A DNA stretch of 44,724 nt from Pelagibius sp. (GCF_028289705.1 NZ_JANQOI010000117.1:1-44724); one strand, 5' to 3'. Positions 35,009 through 43,779 are shown, numbered from the stretch's first letter. Numbers and translations are program-made. Notes: generated by a model not told the origin, from the letters alone.

Positions 35009-36547
35009 ATGAGCGCCGGCGATCCGGCCCCGGGCCCAGTCGCAAACCTCGACGCAAACGGCGAGCGCGACGCCTTTCGGCGGCTTCAGGCGCGGCTTCA
35101 AGTGATGTACCGTGCGGTCTTCTCCGACGACGACGTTCCGCGCAGTGTCGTCGTGCTGCCGAGCTTCAGCCTGGACGCCGACGTCATGGCGAAGATCCTG
35201 GGGGTCCAGCACTACGAGGAGCGGATGCTCTGCCTGCTCCTGCTGCTGCGCCTGCCGCGCACCAACGTCATCTACGTCTCCAGCGATCCAATCTCCGAGT
35301 CGGTGGTGGATTACTACCTGCACCTGCTGCCGGGGGTGCCGGTGCGCCATGCCCGGCGGCGGCTGACCCTCATCTCCTGTCACGACACCTCGCCGAAACC
35401 GCTCAGCACCAAGATCCTGGAGCGCCCGCGCCTGGTCGATCGCATTCTGGCGGCCATTCCCGACAGGGCGGCCGCCCACATGACCTGTTTCAATGTCTCC
35501 GACGAGGAACGGCGTCTGGCGGTACGGCTCGGCGTGCCCATCTACGGCTGCGACCCGGACCTGCTGCACCTCGGTTCCAAGAGCGGCGCGCGGGCGCTGT
35601 TCCGGGACGCGGGCATGCTGATCCCCGACGGCTTCGAAGATCTTTCCGACGCACAGCAGCTGACCGAGGCGCTGGTCGAACTGAAGGCCGCGAAACCGGA
35701 GCTGAAGCGCGCGGTGGTGAAGCTGAACGAAGGCTTCTCCGGCGAAGGCAATGCCGTCTTTTCCTTCGAGGGCGCGCCGCAGGGGGCCGACCTCAAGCCA
35801 TGGATCAGGTCGCGCCTCGGCCACATGGGATTCGAGGCTGCGGGCATGACCTGGGACCTGTTCGAATCCAAGATCGAGGCCATGGAGGCCATCGTCGAAA
35901 CCTTCATCGAAGGTGCGCGCAAGCGCTCGCCCTCCTCGCAGTACCGGGTCGACCCGACGGGAGAGCTGGAAACCATATCCACCCACGACCAGGTGCTCGG
36001 CGGCTCGGCAAGCCAGATTTTCCTCGGCTGCCGCTTCCCCGCAGACGAAGCCTATCGGCTGGCGATTCAGGAAGAGGGGCTGAAGGCCGCGCGGATCCTG
36101 CGCGACCGCGGCGTGATCGGCCGCTTCGGCGTCGACTTCATCTCCGTTCCCGGCCCGGACGGCTGGGCCCACTACGCAATCGAGGTGAACCTGCGCAAGG
36201 GCGGGACCACCCATCCCTATCTGATGCTGCAGTTCCTGACAGACGGCCACTACGACCCGGCGACGGGGCTCTACCGCTCGCCCGGCGGGCGCCCCTGTTT
36301 CTACTACGCCTCGGACAACATCCAGAACGAGCGCTACCGCGGCCTGACGCCGGATGACCTGATCGACATCGCGGTGCTGAACGGCCTGCACTTCCACGGA
36401 ACCACCCAGGAAGGGGTGGTGTTCCACATGATCGGCGCCCTCTCGCAGTACGGCAAGCTGGGCATGGTCTGCGTCGCCGAGACACCGGAACGCGCCCGCC
36501 GCCTCTACGACGAAGCCATCGCCGTGCTCGACCGGGAAACCCGCTGA
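35009..36547 (+). CDS. PGM1-type ATP-grasp peptide ligase
   Basis: The protein has 512 residues from ATG at 35009, without a clear ribosome site, so coupling to the CBS gene is likely. The first about 185 residues form a pre-ATP-grasp domain. The ATP-grasp core follows, with GCDPDLLHLGSKSGARALFRDAG, the nucleotide lysine region RAVVKLNEGFSGEGNAVF, and the late metal/nucleotide motif GRFGVDFISVPG with AIEVNLRKGGTTHP. A PGM1-like C-terminal part completes it. Such enzymes join a carboxylate to an amine using ATP, as in the pheganomycin peptide ligase PGM1. No peptide precursor or other biosynthetic gene is nearby. The substrate is unknown. Confidence 0.85.
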   Translation: MSAGDPAPGPVANLDANGERDAFRRLQARLQVMYRAVFSDDDVPRSVVVLPSFSLDADVMAKILGVQHYEERMLCLLLLLRLPRTNVIYVSSDPISESVVDYYLHLLPGVPVRHARRRLTLISCHDTSPKPLSTKILERPRLVDRILAAIPDRAAAHMTCFNVSDEERRLAVRLGVPIYGCDPDLLHLGSKSGARALFRDAGMLIPDGFEDLSDAQQLTEALVELKAAKPELKRAVVKLNEGFSGEGNAVFSFEGAPQGADLKPWIRSRLGHMGFEAAGMTWDLFESKIEAMEAIVETFIEGARKRSPSSQYRVDPTGELETISTHDQVLGGSASQIFLGCRFPADEAYRLAIQEEGLKAARILRDRGVIGRFGVDFISVPGPDGWAHYAIEVNLRKGGTTHPYLMLQFLTDGHYDPATGLYRSPGGRPCFYYASDNIQNERYRGLTPDDLIDIAVLNGLHFHGTTQEGVVFHMIGALSQYGKLGMVCVAETPERARRLYDEAIAVLDRETR

Positions 36548-36586
36548 AGGGAGGTCACCGGTCCGGACAGGCCGGCACCTGCGGGG

Positions 36587-37447
36587 TCAGGCGACCGTTT
36601 CGCGGGCGTAGGCGCAGATGGCGGCGATCAGGCGGTCGATGTTGGCCTTCAGCGCATCGAAACCGCCGTTCTTTTCGATCCGCTCCTCGTCCATATAGAG
36701 CTTGCGGTTGATCTCGACCTGCAGGCTGTGGCGGCCGTTTTCGGGGTCGGAGTAGCGGCGCACCAGCTCGACCCCCTTGTATGGCTCGTTGAGCTTCACC
36801 TCGTAGCCGAGCGAGTCCAACTGCTCGGCGACGAAGGCGGTGAAGGCGGGCGCGCAGGTGGTGCCGTCACGGTCGCCGAGAACGAACTCGGCACGGGCCA
36901 CCGGGCCGTCCTCGGTGCCGCTGTTGCCCATCTCCGGCATGGAGTGGCAATTGATGTGCCAGACCTGACCGAAGCGCGCATGGGTGTCGTCGATCGCCTT
37001 GGCCACGGCAGCGTGGTAGGGCTTCCAAAAGGTCTCGATGCGGCGGCGCACCTCGGCGACGCTGAGCAGGCGGTCGTAGATCTGGGAGTCCGGCGGCATC
37101 ACCCGCCAGATCAGGCCGACCCCCAGTTCGGTCTTGCGGCTGGCCACCAGCGGGTCGGGCCAGGGACCGTCCAGCATCGCCGGGTCGAGGTCGATCAGGG
37201 CGCGGTTGGGATCGATGTAGATGCGCGGGAAGTCCGCGGCGATCAGGGGCGCGCCGTGATCGGGGGCGGCGCTGTAAAGCTCGTCGACGAAGGCGTCCTC
37301 GGAGCGCCGCAGGACGGAAAGCGGCGCGATGCTGCCGAAATCCTCGGGATAGCGCATGCCGCTGTGGGGGCTGTCGAAGACCACCGGCACCGGCGCCCCG
37401 CGGGGCGCGATGCAGCGCAGCAGGCTCTCAGAGGTATCAGAAGGCAT
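36587..37447 (-). CDS. N-formylglutamate amidohydrolase family protein
   Basis: ATG at 37447 with GGAG seven bases upstream gives 286 residues, typical for the family. The signature PVVFDSPHSGMRYP opens the protein. Metal/catalytic residues appear in WHINCHSMPEMG and in LQVEINRKLYMDE. The family hydrolyses N-formylglutamate (HutG in histidine degradation) or related N-acyl amino acids. No other hut gene is present, so a true HutG role is uncertain. It is convergent with the ATP-grasp gene (39-base gap) and downstream of the GNAT gene on the same strand. Confidence 0.9.
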   Translation of the reverse strand: MPSDTSESLLRCIAPRGAPVPVVFDSPHSGMRYPEDFGSIAPLSVLRRSEDAFVDELYSAAPDHGAPLIAADFPRIYIDPNRALIDLDPAMLDGPWPDPLVASRKTELGVGLIWRVMPPDSQIYDRLLSVAEVRRRIETFWKPYHAAVAKAIDDTHARFGQVWHINCHSMPEMGNSGTEDGPVARAEFVLGDRDGTTCAPAFTAFVAEQLDSLGYEVKLNEPYKGVELVRRYSDPENGRHSLQVEINRKLYMDEERIEKNGGFDALKANIDRLIAAICAYARETVA

Positions 37448-37535
37448 CCCTTGGCTCCGGTCCGGCAGATTTCGACGGGGCATAGCTTTCATGATCCGCC
37501 GGTGGCGGGCAAGCCGGGAGGTCGCTTTTCTTGCC

Positions 37536-38072
37536 CTACTCGCTCCAATACTCCGGCTTGGACAGGGCATCGCAGCAAACGACCCGTCCTCCGGGACCGT
37601 TGAGCCCGCCGTCATCCAGAGCGCGGACCATCCAGGCTTCTGCATAGGCTTCGGGAATGGGAAAGGGTGTGGCCAGCCCAAAGGGGCGGGCCGCCTCAAA
37701 TCCGAAGCGGCCGTAATATCCGGGGTCTCCGAGCACGAAGACCAACCCGGACCCGGATTGTGCCAGCCGTGCCAGCCCGCCCTCGACCAGCGCCCCGCCG
37801 ACTCCCTGGCGCTGGGCTTCCGGCACCACGGCCAGCGGCGCCAGGATCGCGGAGGACCGGTCGCGATCCGGCTCCGTCAGGCGCGTCCGCGAGAACAGGA
37901 CATGGCCCAGCGGCTCCTCGCCGTCCAGCGCCATGAGGGACAGGACCGGCTCTGCGCTGGGGTCGTTCAGAATATCTCTGGTGAGCTCCGCCTCCACGTC
38001 CTGGCCGAAGGCACGGCGGTGGATGTCCAGCAGGACCGGCAGGTCGGAGTCCGAAGTTTCCCTGATGAGCAC
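37536..38072 (-). CDS. GNAT-family N-acetyltransferase
   Basis: GTG at 38072 gives 178 residues. The fold is recognisable from LIRETSDSDLPVLLDIHRRAF, the acetyl-CoA loop APLAVVPEAQRQGVGGALVEGGL (Q/R-x-x-G-x-G/A type) and the FVLGDPGYYGRFGFEAA strand typical of the YhbS-like subgroup. It is cytoplasmic with an unknown acceptor. It lies 102 bases after the permease gene and 88 bases before the N-formylglutamate amidohydrolase gene on the same strand. Cotranscription with either is possible. Confidence 0.92.
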   Translation of the reverse strand: MLIRETSDSDLPVLLDIHRRAFGQDVEAELTRDILNDPSAEPVLSLMALDGEEPLGHVLFSRTRLTEPDRDRSSAILAPLAVVPEAQRQGVGGALVEGGLARLAQSGSGLVFVLGDPGYYGRFGFEAARPFGLATPFPIPEAYAEAWMVRALDDGGLNGPGGRVVCCDALSKPEYWSE

Positions 38073-38174
38073 GGCGAGACCTTTTGCATCTCTTGGATCG
38101 GGACCAGAAAAATCGGCCCTCGATGTCGGAAAAGCAAGACCGAAGCGGGAGACAGGCAGGCCCTTTCCGCAGCG

Positions 38175-39113
38175 CTACTCCTTCACCGCCCCGGTCATCG
38201 AGGAGACATAGTGCTCGACGAAGAAGGAGTAGAGGATCGCCACCGGCAGCGAACCCAGCATGGCCCCAGCCATGAGACCGCCCCAGTTGTAGACATCGAA
38301 GCTGATCAGTTCGGTCAGCACGCCCACCGGCACGGTCTTGTTCTCCGCCGAGGCGATGAAGGTCAGGGCATAGATGTACTCGTTCCAGGACAGCGTGAAG
38401 GCAAAGATCCCGGCGGAAATCAACCCAGGCACCGAGAGCGGCAGGACGATCTTGACCAAAATCTGCAGACGGGTCGCTCCGTCGATCAGCGCGCATTCCT
38501 CCAGCTCGTAGGGAATGGAGCGGAAGTAGCCCATCAGCAGCCAGGTGCAGAAGGGGATCAGCACCGTCGGATAGGTCAGGACCAGGGCCCAGTTGGAATC
38601 GAAGATGCCCAGCGCGAAGACCATGATCGCCAAGGGGATGAACAGAATACTCGGCGGCACCAGGTAGGCGAGGAAGATCAGCATGCCGATGGTGCGCGCG
38701 CCCTTGTAGCGCAGCCGCTCGATGGCATAGGCCGCGCAGACGGCGCAGAAGATCGAAAGAAAGGTCGCCGTGACGGTGACGAACATGGTGTTCCAGACCC
38801 AGCGCGGGTATTCGGTCTCGAACAGCAGGAAGCGGATGTTCTCGAAGGTCGGCTCGAAGACCCAGAGCGCCGCCAGCCCGCGATAGGCGTGCAGCTCTTC
38901 GTTGGTCTTAAAGCTGGTGACCGTCATCCAGTAGAAGGGAAACAGCAGAACGAAGAGGAAGATCAGCAGCGGGATGTAGATCACCACCACCTTGTGGGGG
39001 ATCGACTGCAGATAATCCATGCCGCCTTCGCTGGCGACCGCCGTCTTGTCCTTGGCTGGGTTCCTGGTGGCCGCGTTCTTGGCGGTTGCGTTCTTGGTGA
39101 CGGAGTCAGTCAT
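38175..39113 (-). CDS. CUT1-type sugar/polyol ABC transporter permease (second subunit)
   Basis: ATG at 39113 is favoured over the GTG just before it because AGGAGGG lies five bases upstream. It overlaps the preceding permease by 8 bases and gives 312 residues. The N-terminus is an odd Lys/Asn/Thr/Ala-rich hydrophilic tail (TKNATAKNAATRNPAKDKTA) before six membrane segments. The EAA loop reads SIPYELEECALIDGATRLQILVKIVLPL. It forms the channel with the upstream permease. The substrate is not evident. Confidence 0.93.
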   Translation of the reverse strand: MTDSVTKNATAKNAATRNPAKDKTAVASEGGMDYLQSIPHKVVVIYIPLLIFLFVLLFPFYWMTVTSFKTNEELHAYRGLAALWVFEPTFENIRFLLFETEYPRWVWNTMFVTVTATFLSIFCAVCAAYAIERLRYKGARTIGMLIFLAYLVPPSILFIPLAIMVFALGIFDSNWALVLTYPTVLIPFCTWLLMGYFRSIPYELEECALIDGATRLQILVKIVLPLSVPGLISAGIFAFTLSWNEYIYALTFIASAENKTVPVGVLTELISFDVYNWGGLMAGAMLGSLPVAILYSFFVEHYVSSMTGAVKE

Positions 39114-40047
39114 CACGCCCTCCTTGCTGCCACTTGCGCCTCTGCAGGCCGAAGTAGCTGAACAGAATCGCCGACAGCAGGAAGGGGATCATCGCGGTGG
39201 CGATAGCCGCCCCCTCGCCCAGCGAGCCGCCGACGATGGCGCGCTGGTAGGACAACGTCGCCATCAGGTGGGTTGCGTTGATCGGTCCGCCGCGGGTCAT
39301 CACCCAGATGAGCTGGAAGTCGGTGAAGGTGAAGAGCACCGAGAACGTCATGACCACGGCGATGATCGGCGTCAGCAACGGAAAAGTGATATGCCGGAAG
39401 CGCTGCCAATCGGTTGCGCCGTCGATGGTCGCGGCTTCGTGCAGCGATGGCGGGATAGTCTGCAGCCCGGCCAGGAGCGTGATGGCGACAAAGGGAATGC
39501 CGCGCCAGATGTTGGCGGCGATCACCGAGGCGCGGGCCGAATTCGGCTGTCCCAGGAAATCGATGGTGGTGTCGATCAGGCCCATCTCGATGAGGATCCA
39601 GCTTATGACCGAATCCTGCGAATCGTAGATCCACCAAAAGGCCAGCGCCGAGAGCACCGTCGGCACGATGAAGGGCATCAACACGATGGCGCGGATGAAG
39701 GCCTTGAAGGGGATGTGGTTGTTCAGGATCATCGCTAGCCAGAGCCCGAGCACGAACTTGATGATGCTGGCGACCACGGTATAGAGGAAGGTGTTGAAGA
39801 CCGAGAGCCAGAACACCGAGTCCTCGAAGAGCCAGAAGTAGTTTTCCAGCCCGATGAAGCGCCCGGGCCGGCCGACCTTGACGTCGGTCAGGCCCAGCCA
39901 GACCCCCAGAAACAGGGGATAGGTCAGAAACACCAGCAGCAGGACGCCCGCCGGCAGCATGAACAGCAGCCCGAGGAAATTCCGGTTGTTGCGCAGGCGC
40001 TCGAACAGGCCGACTTCGGTACGTGTGAGATCGCTAGCAGCCGCCAC
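39106..40047 (-). CDS. CUT1-type sugar/polyol ABC transporter permease (first subunit)
   Basis: GTG at 40047 gives 313 residues with six membrane helices. The N-terminus is LRNNRNFLGLLFMLPAGVLLLVFLTYPLFLGVWLG. The EAA loop is TIPPSLHEAATIDGATDWQRFRHITFPLL. The MalF-like RGGPINATHLMATLSY phrase appears late. It begins 83 bases after the binding-protein gene, with a strong hairpin in that gap. It is partner to the next permease. Confidence 0.93.
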   Translation of the reverse strand: MAAASDLTRTEVGLFERLRNNRNFLGLLFMLPAGVLLLVFLTYPLFLGVWLGLTDVKVGRPGRFIGLENYFWLFEDSVFWLSVFNTFLYTVVASIIKFVLGLWLAMILNNHIPFKAFIRAIVLMPFIVPTVLSALAFWWIYDSQDSVISWILIEMGLIDTTIDFLGQPNSARASVIAANIWRGIPFVAITLLAGLQTIPPSLHEAATIDGATDWQRFRHITFPLLTPIIAVVMTFSVLFTFTDFQLIWVMTRGGPINATHLMATLSYQRAIVGGSLGEGAAIATAMIPFLLSAILFSYFGLQRRKWQQGGRDD

Positions 40048-40081
40048 GGCCTAACCGCCTTCCTGCTTCGGAAAAGGAAAT

Positions 40082-40116
40082 CCGCCCCGGGCGCGCGTTG
40101 CGACGGCCCGGGGCGG
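40082..40116 (-). terminator. strong intercistronic hairpin between binding-protein and permease genes
   Basis: CCGCCCCGGGC (40082-40092) and GCCCGGGGCGG (40106-40116) form a perfect 11-bp stem with a 13-base loop. On the minus strand it is followed by ATTTCCTTTTCC. It can act as a partial terminator or mRNA stabiliser that gives more binding protein than permease. Confidence 0.7.
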
Positions 40117-40130
40117 CCTGCCCCGTCTTG

Positions 40131-41450
40131 CTAGACGTTATAGTAACGCTCCGCGCGGCGATGCGCATCGGCGGCGGCATCCTTGGGCGACTTCGCGCCG
40201 GTCGCCGCCTCGGCCACCATGTTCACGACGATGAAGTCGGCGAACACGCTGGAAGCGGCATAACCGAGCGAGCCGTCGCCGGAGAAGGTGAGCGTCCGTT
40301 CGGCGACGTCGCGGAAGACCGTGCGCTTGGGATCTTCCGTCCAGACCGGATGGTCCTTGAAGGCCCGCAGCGGGTGGCTGAGATAGCCGACCGAACCCTG
40401 CAGGAAGGCATCGTACTGGTCCTTTTCCATCAGGAAGGTCAGCAGGGCCTTGACCGCGTTGGGATACTTGGTGTGCTTGTAGGGCATCATCGGGAAGCAG
40501 ACGTGCAGTTCCGTCGGCTTGCCGGCCGGGCCCACGGGATAGAAGGCGTGGTCCATGTCCTCGGCGATGTCGGTCATGCCCTCGCGCACAGCGGCGGCAT
40601 AGATGGAGATGCCGTTGTTGGTCACCGAGCAGTCGCCCTGCAGGAAAGCCTTGTTGTTGTGGCCGTCCAGCCACGAGGCGGCGCCGGGGGCGAAGGTCTC
40701 GCCCAACTGCTTGACGTATTCGAGACCGGCGACGGTTTCAGGGCTGTTGAGGACGACGTTGTTGTCCTTGTCGACGACCTGGCCGCCGTGGGACCAGACG
40801 ATCCAGTGGGTCCAGGCATTGCCGTCGCCGCTGGCGTTGCCGAGGGCGAAGGAACCGGGCGTCCCATTGGCCTTCAGGTTCTGCATCAGCTTCAGGAAGT
40901 CCTCGGTGGACTCGGGGATGCCGTCGAAGCCGGCCTTCTGCACCATCGACTTGCGATAGTTGATCAGGTTGCCGCTGATGGTCACCGGCAGGTTGATCCA
41001 CTTGCCATCGCGAATGCCGTATGTCTCGGCCGCCGGATACCAGCCGCCGTACTTGCCGCCGAGATACTCGCAGACGTCGCTGACATCCATCATCGCATCG
41101 GGGTAGAGATGCGCGTCGGCGTGGATGCCCCAAATGATATCCGGGCCGCTGCCGATGTTGGCGGCAACCGCCGCCTTCGGGCGCAGGTCCTCGAAGCCTT
41201 CGCTGTCGATACGCACCTGGACGCCGGTCGCCTTGGTGAAGGCATCGATGGTTGCGAGAAAAGCCTCTTCCTCGGACTGCACGAAGCGCTTCCAGCGCAG
41301 CAGGCGCAGGCTGGCGCCCTTCTCCGGCGTCCATTGGTTGTCAGCCGCCCAGGCCCGCGCCGCATGCAGCATGGCCGGGGTCGCGGCCACGGCGCCGACC
41401 GTTGCCGCTGCGCTCGCCTTCAACACGTCACGTCTCGTAAAACTGGTCAT
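40131..41450 (-). CDS. Tat-exported sugar/polyol ABC transporter substrate-binding protein
   Basis: ATG at 41450 with GGAGGA upstream gives 439 residues. The N-terminus has a twin-arginine export signal (TRRDVLKASAAATVGAVAATPAMLHAARAWA). The mature domain is a group-1 solute-binding fold with IDAFTKATGVQVRIDSEGFEDLRPKAAVAANIGSGPDIIWG and YPNAVKALLTFLMEKDQYDAFL. It belongs to the maltose/glycerol-3-phosphate type but is not a close GlpV paralogue. The Tat signal suggests it folds before export. The substrate, a sugar or polyol, is unknown. The 191-base leader carries two GC[TC]CTTTGATGG direct repeats (41476 and 41494). Confidence 0.93.
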   Translation of the reverse strand: MTSFTRRDVLKASAAATVGAVAATPAMLHAARAWAADNQWTPEKGASLRLLRWKRFVQSEEEAFLATIDAFTKATGVQVRIDSEGFEDLRPKAAVAANIGSGPDIIWGIHADAHLYPDAMMDVSDVCEYLGGKYGGWYPAAETYGIRDGKWINLPVTISGNLINYRKSMVQKAGFDGIPESTEDFLKLMQNLKANGTPGSFALGNASGDGNAWTHWIVWSHGGQVVDKDNNVVLNSPETVAGLEYVKQLGETFAPGAASWLDGHNNKAFLQGDCSVTNNGISIYAAAVREGMTDIAEDMDHAFYPVGPAGKPTELHVCFPMMPYKHTKYPNAVKALLTFLMEKDQYDAFLQGSVGYLSHPLRAFKDHPVWTEDPKRTVFRDVAERTLTFSGDGSLGYAASSVFADFIVVNMVAEAATGAKSPKDAAADAHRRAERYYNV

Positions 41451-41641
41451 CTTTTCCTCCGCTTTCGTTCTTTTTGCTCTTTGATGGCTTCTTGCCCTTT
41501 GATGGACTTTCTTTACCCATTCCCGCGAGATGGCTGGGCAGATGCCCGGTGGCGGTCCCGCCTCTCATCACGCGATACGCTTCTCAGACTCCTTCTCCGC
41601 TTCTTGCGATGCCCGCGTCGCCGGCGCCGGCCGGCCTTGCC

Positions 41642-42715
41642 TCAGCGCAGGACCTCACCGGTTTCCTGATCGAACAGATGCGCCATGCCGGGCCGCGGCT
41701 TCAGATGAATCCGCTGGCCATAGCGCAGATCGTGGCGCTCCTTGAAAGCGATCTGCACCTCACAGCCGCCGAGACGGCCGACGACGAGAATCTCCGCACC
41801 GGTCGGCTCCACCACCGAGATATCCATCGGCAGGCCTTCGTTCTCCCCGGCGAGGACGAAGTGCTCCGGCCGCATGCCATAGAGAACCGGGCGTCCGGCG
41901 GCCGCGCCGTTGGCTTCAACCTCGCCCAGGACCGTGCCATCTCCGGCAACGACCTCGGCGCGCCCGTCAGAGTGGCGTACCTCGCCGGCAATGAAGTTCA
42001 TCGCCGGCGAGCCGATGAAACCGGCGACGAAGACGTTGTTGGGATAGTCGTAGAGATCCAGCGGCGCCCCGGTCTGCTCAATGTAGCCGTCGCGCATCAC
42101 CACGATCTGGTCGGCCATGGTCATGGCCTCGATCTGGTCGTGGGTGACATAGATCGAGGTGCTCTTGAGGCGTTGATGCAGCTCGCGGATTTCGGTGCGC
42201 ATCTGCACCCTGAGCTTGGCATCGAGGTTGGACAGCGGCTCGTCGAAAAGGAAAACCCGCGGCTTGCGCACGATGGCCCGGCCCATGGCGACCCTCTGGC
42301 GCTGCCCGCCCGAGAGCTGGCGCGGATAGCGGTCCAGATAGTCCTCCAGATTGAGGATCGCCGCCGCCTCGTGCACCGCCTTGTCGATGGCCGCCTGGTC
42401 GATCTTCGCAAGCTTCAGGCTGAAGGCCATGTTGTCGAAGACCTTCATGTGCGGATAGAGGGCGTAGTTCTGGAACACCATGGCGATGTCGCGCTGCTTC
42501 GGCGGCACCCGGTTCACAATCTCATCGTCGATGACGATGTCGCCCGAGGTGATCTCCTCGAGGCCGGCGATCATGCGCAGGAGGGTCGACTTCCCGCAGC
42601 CCGAGGGGCCGACGAGCACGGTGAAGGATTCATCGGGAATCGAGATGCTGACGCCGTGCAGAACCTCAGTGGCGCCAAAGGACTTGCGAACGTCGCAAAT
42701 CTCGACGTCAGCCAT
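41642..42715 (-). CDS. sugar/polyol ABC transporter ATPase (MalK/UgpC type)
   Basis: The protein has 357 residues from ATG at 42715, with GGGGAGG upstream. All motifs are canonical: Walker A GPSGCGKS (36-43), signature LSGGQ (about 134-138), Walker B VFLFDEPLSNLD and H-loop YVTHDQ. The C-terminal OB-type regulatory domain reads VLYGMRPEHFVLAGENEGLPMDISVVEPTG. Unlike the Glp ATPases it should work as a homodimer with two intact sites. It is the first gene of this operon and is divergent from the short-chain dehydrogenase. Confidence 0.95.
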   Translation of the reverse strand: MADVEICDVRKSFGATEVLHGVSISIPDESFTVLVGPSGCGKSTLLRMIAGLEEITSGDIVIDDEIVNRVPPKQRDIAMVFQNYALYPHMKVFDNMAFSLKLAKIDQAAIDKAVHEAAAILNLEDYLDRYPRQLSGGQRQRVAMGRAIVRKPRVFLFDEPLSNLDAKLRVQMRTEIRELHQRLKSTSIYVTHDQIEAMTMADQIVVMRDGYIEQTGAPLDLYDYPNNVFVAGFIGSPAMNFIAGEVRHSDGRAEVVAGDGTVLGEVEANGAAAGRPVLYGMRPEHFVLAGENEGLPMDISVVEPTGAEILVVGRLGGCEVQIAFKERHDLRYGQRIHLKPRPGMAHLFDQETGEVLR

Positions 42716-43026
42716 ATAGCCTCCCCATCCGCAAAGGTCGCTGTCTGTGCCTTTGCCTTATTTATCAGCGGTTACCATACATCGTATACGTAACCGCGTC
42801 CATTATCTTCGTGGCGAACCCGCGGAGCAATGGCGTGAGGCGCCTCACGGGCGTCGATCCCACATCTTAACCAAGAACGCCGAAGTGCGACTACCGCCGT
42901 AAGTTCCTTCGGGCGATGGCCGCCGGACCGCGCAAAGGGCTCTGCGGCACCCTCGCCTGTCTTTCAAGGCAGCGGGAACCGAGGCTAAGCTGCGCGCAGC
43001 AACCGAGCAGGGGGAAAACCGACAGT
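42716..43026. other. 311-bp divergent control region
   Basis: No gene is seen. It contains the nested palindrome at 42769-42796 near the ABC operon side and an AT-rich stretch around 42755-42810, as expected for promoters. The part near the dehydrogenase (42830-43026) shows nothing notable besides an AGGGGGAAA ribosome site. Confidence 0.55.
42769..42796. promoter_or_regulatory. candidate operator of the second ABC operon
   Basis: CGGTTAC (42769-42775) and GTAACCG (42790-42796) form perfect outer arms. Inside lie ATAC-ATC-GTAT and the 8-mer palindrome CGTATACG (42783-42790). GTATAC centres are typical of GntR/FCD-type sites, but the binding protein is not in the window. It is 54-81 bases upstream of the ATPase start. 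Confidence 0.5.
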
Positions 43027-43779
43027 ATGTCTGAAGCAGACTTTGCCGGCCGCAGTGCCGTCGTCACCGGCGCCGCCCGGGGTATCGGCCTGGCCGTGGC
43101 CCAGCGTCTCGCCGCAAAGGGGGCCAGGGTCGCGCTCTGGGATCTCGATGCCGAGGCCCTGAATGCGGCGCAGGCCGCCTTTGCCGACCCGCAGTCAGCC
43201 CTGCCCTGCACCCTGGACATCACCGAGGAAGCGGCGGTCGAGGCTGCCCTGGCCCGAACCACGGAAGCACTCGGTCCGCCGGACATCCTGGTGAACAACG
43301 CCGGCATCACCGGCCCGAACCAGAAAACCTGGGACTACAGCCTGGCCGACTGGCAGCGGCTCATCGATGTCGACCTGACGGCTGTGTTTCTCTGCTGCCG
43401 CGCGGTGCTGCCGGGGATGCTGGCGCGCGGCTACGGACGCATCGTCAACGTCGCCTCCATCGCCGGCAAGGAGGGCAACCCCAACGCCGCCGCCTACAGC
43501 AGCGCCAAGGCCGCGGTGATCGGCCTCACCAAGTCCCTCGGCAAGGAAACCGCGGGTAGCGGCGTCACCGTGAACTGCGTGACCCCGGCAGCGGTGGAAA
43601 CCGACATCTTCAAGCAGATGACCCAGGAACACATCGACTACATGCTGTCCAAGATCCCCATGGGGCGCTTCGGGACGGTCGACGAGGTGGCCGCCCTGGT
43701 GACCTGGCTGGCCTCCGCCGAAGCCTCCTTCAGCACCGGCGCCGTCTTCGACGTCTCCGGCGGCCGCGCAACCTACTGA
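43027..43779 (+). CDS. short-chain dehydrogenase/reductase
   Basis: The protein has 250 residues from ATG at 43027. It has the NAD(P)-binding motif TGAARGIG (14-21), NNAG, catalytic Ser144 and the YSSAK motif (Tyr157, Lys161), so it is a complete classical SDR. The acidic residue after the second strand (LWDLDAE) favours NAD over NADP. Its overall look resembles FabG-like sugar or polyol dehydrogenases. Since it is divergent from a sugar/polyol importer, oxidation of the imported compound is likely (inference). It is cytoplasmic, and the substrate is not identified. Confidence 0.94.
   Translation: MSEADFAGRSAVVTGAARGIGLAVAQRLAAKGARVALWDLDAEALNAAQAAFADPQSALPCTLDITEEAAVEAALARTTEALGPPDILVNNAGITGPNQKTWDYSLADWQRLIDVDLTAVFLCCRAVLPGMLARGYGRIVNVASIAGKEGNPNAAAYSSAKAAVIGLTKSLGKETAGSGVTVNCVTPAAVETDIFKQMTQEHIDYMLSKIPMGRFGTVDEVAALVTWLASAEASFSTGAVFDVSGGRATY

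Noticed and set aside
36587-37447. Histidine-utilisation (hut) locus
   Set aside because: Only an N-formylglutamate amidohydrolase-like gene is present. No hutH, hutU, hutI or hutC is in the window, so a hut operon is not supported.
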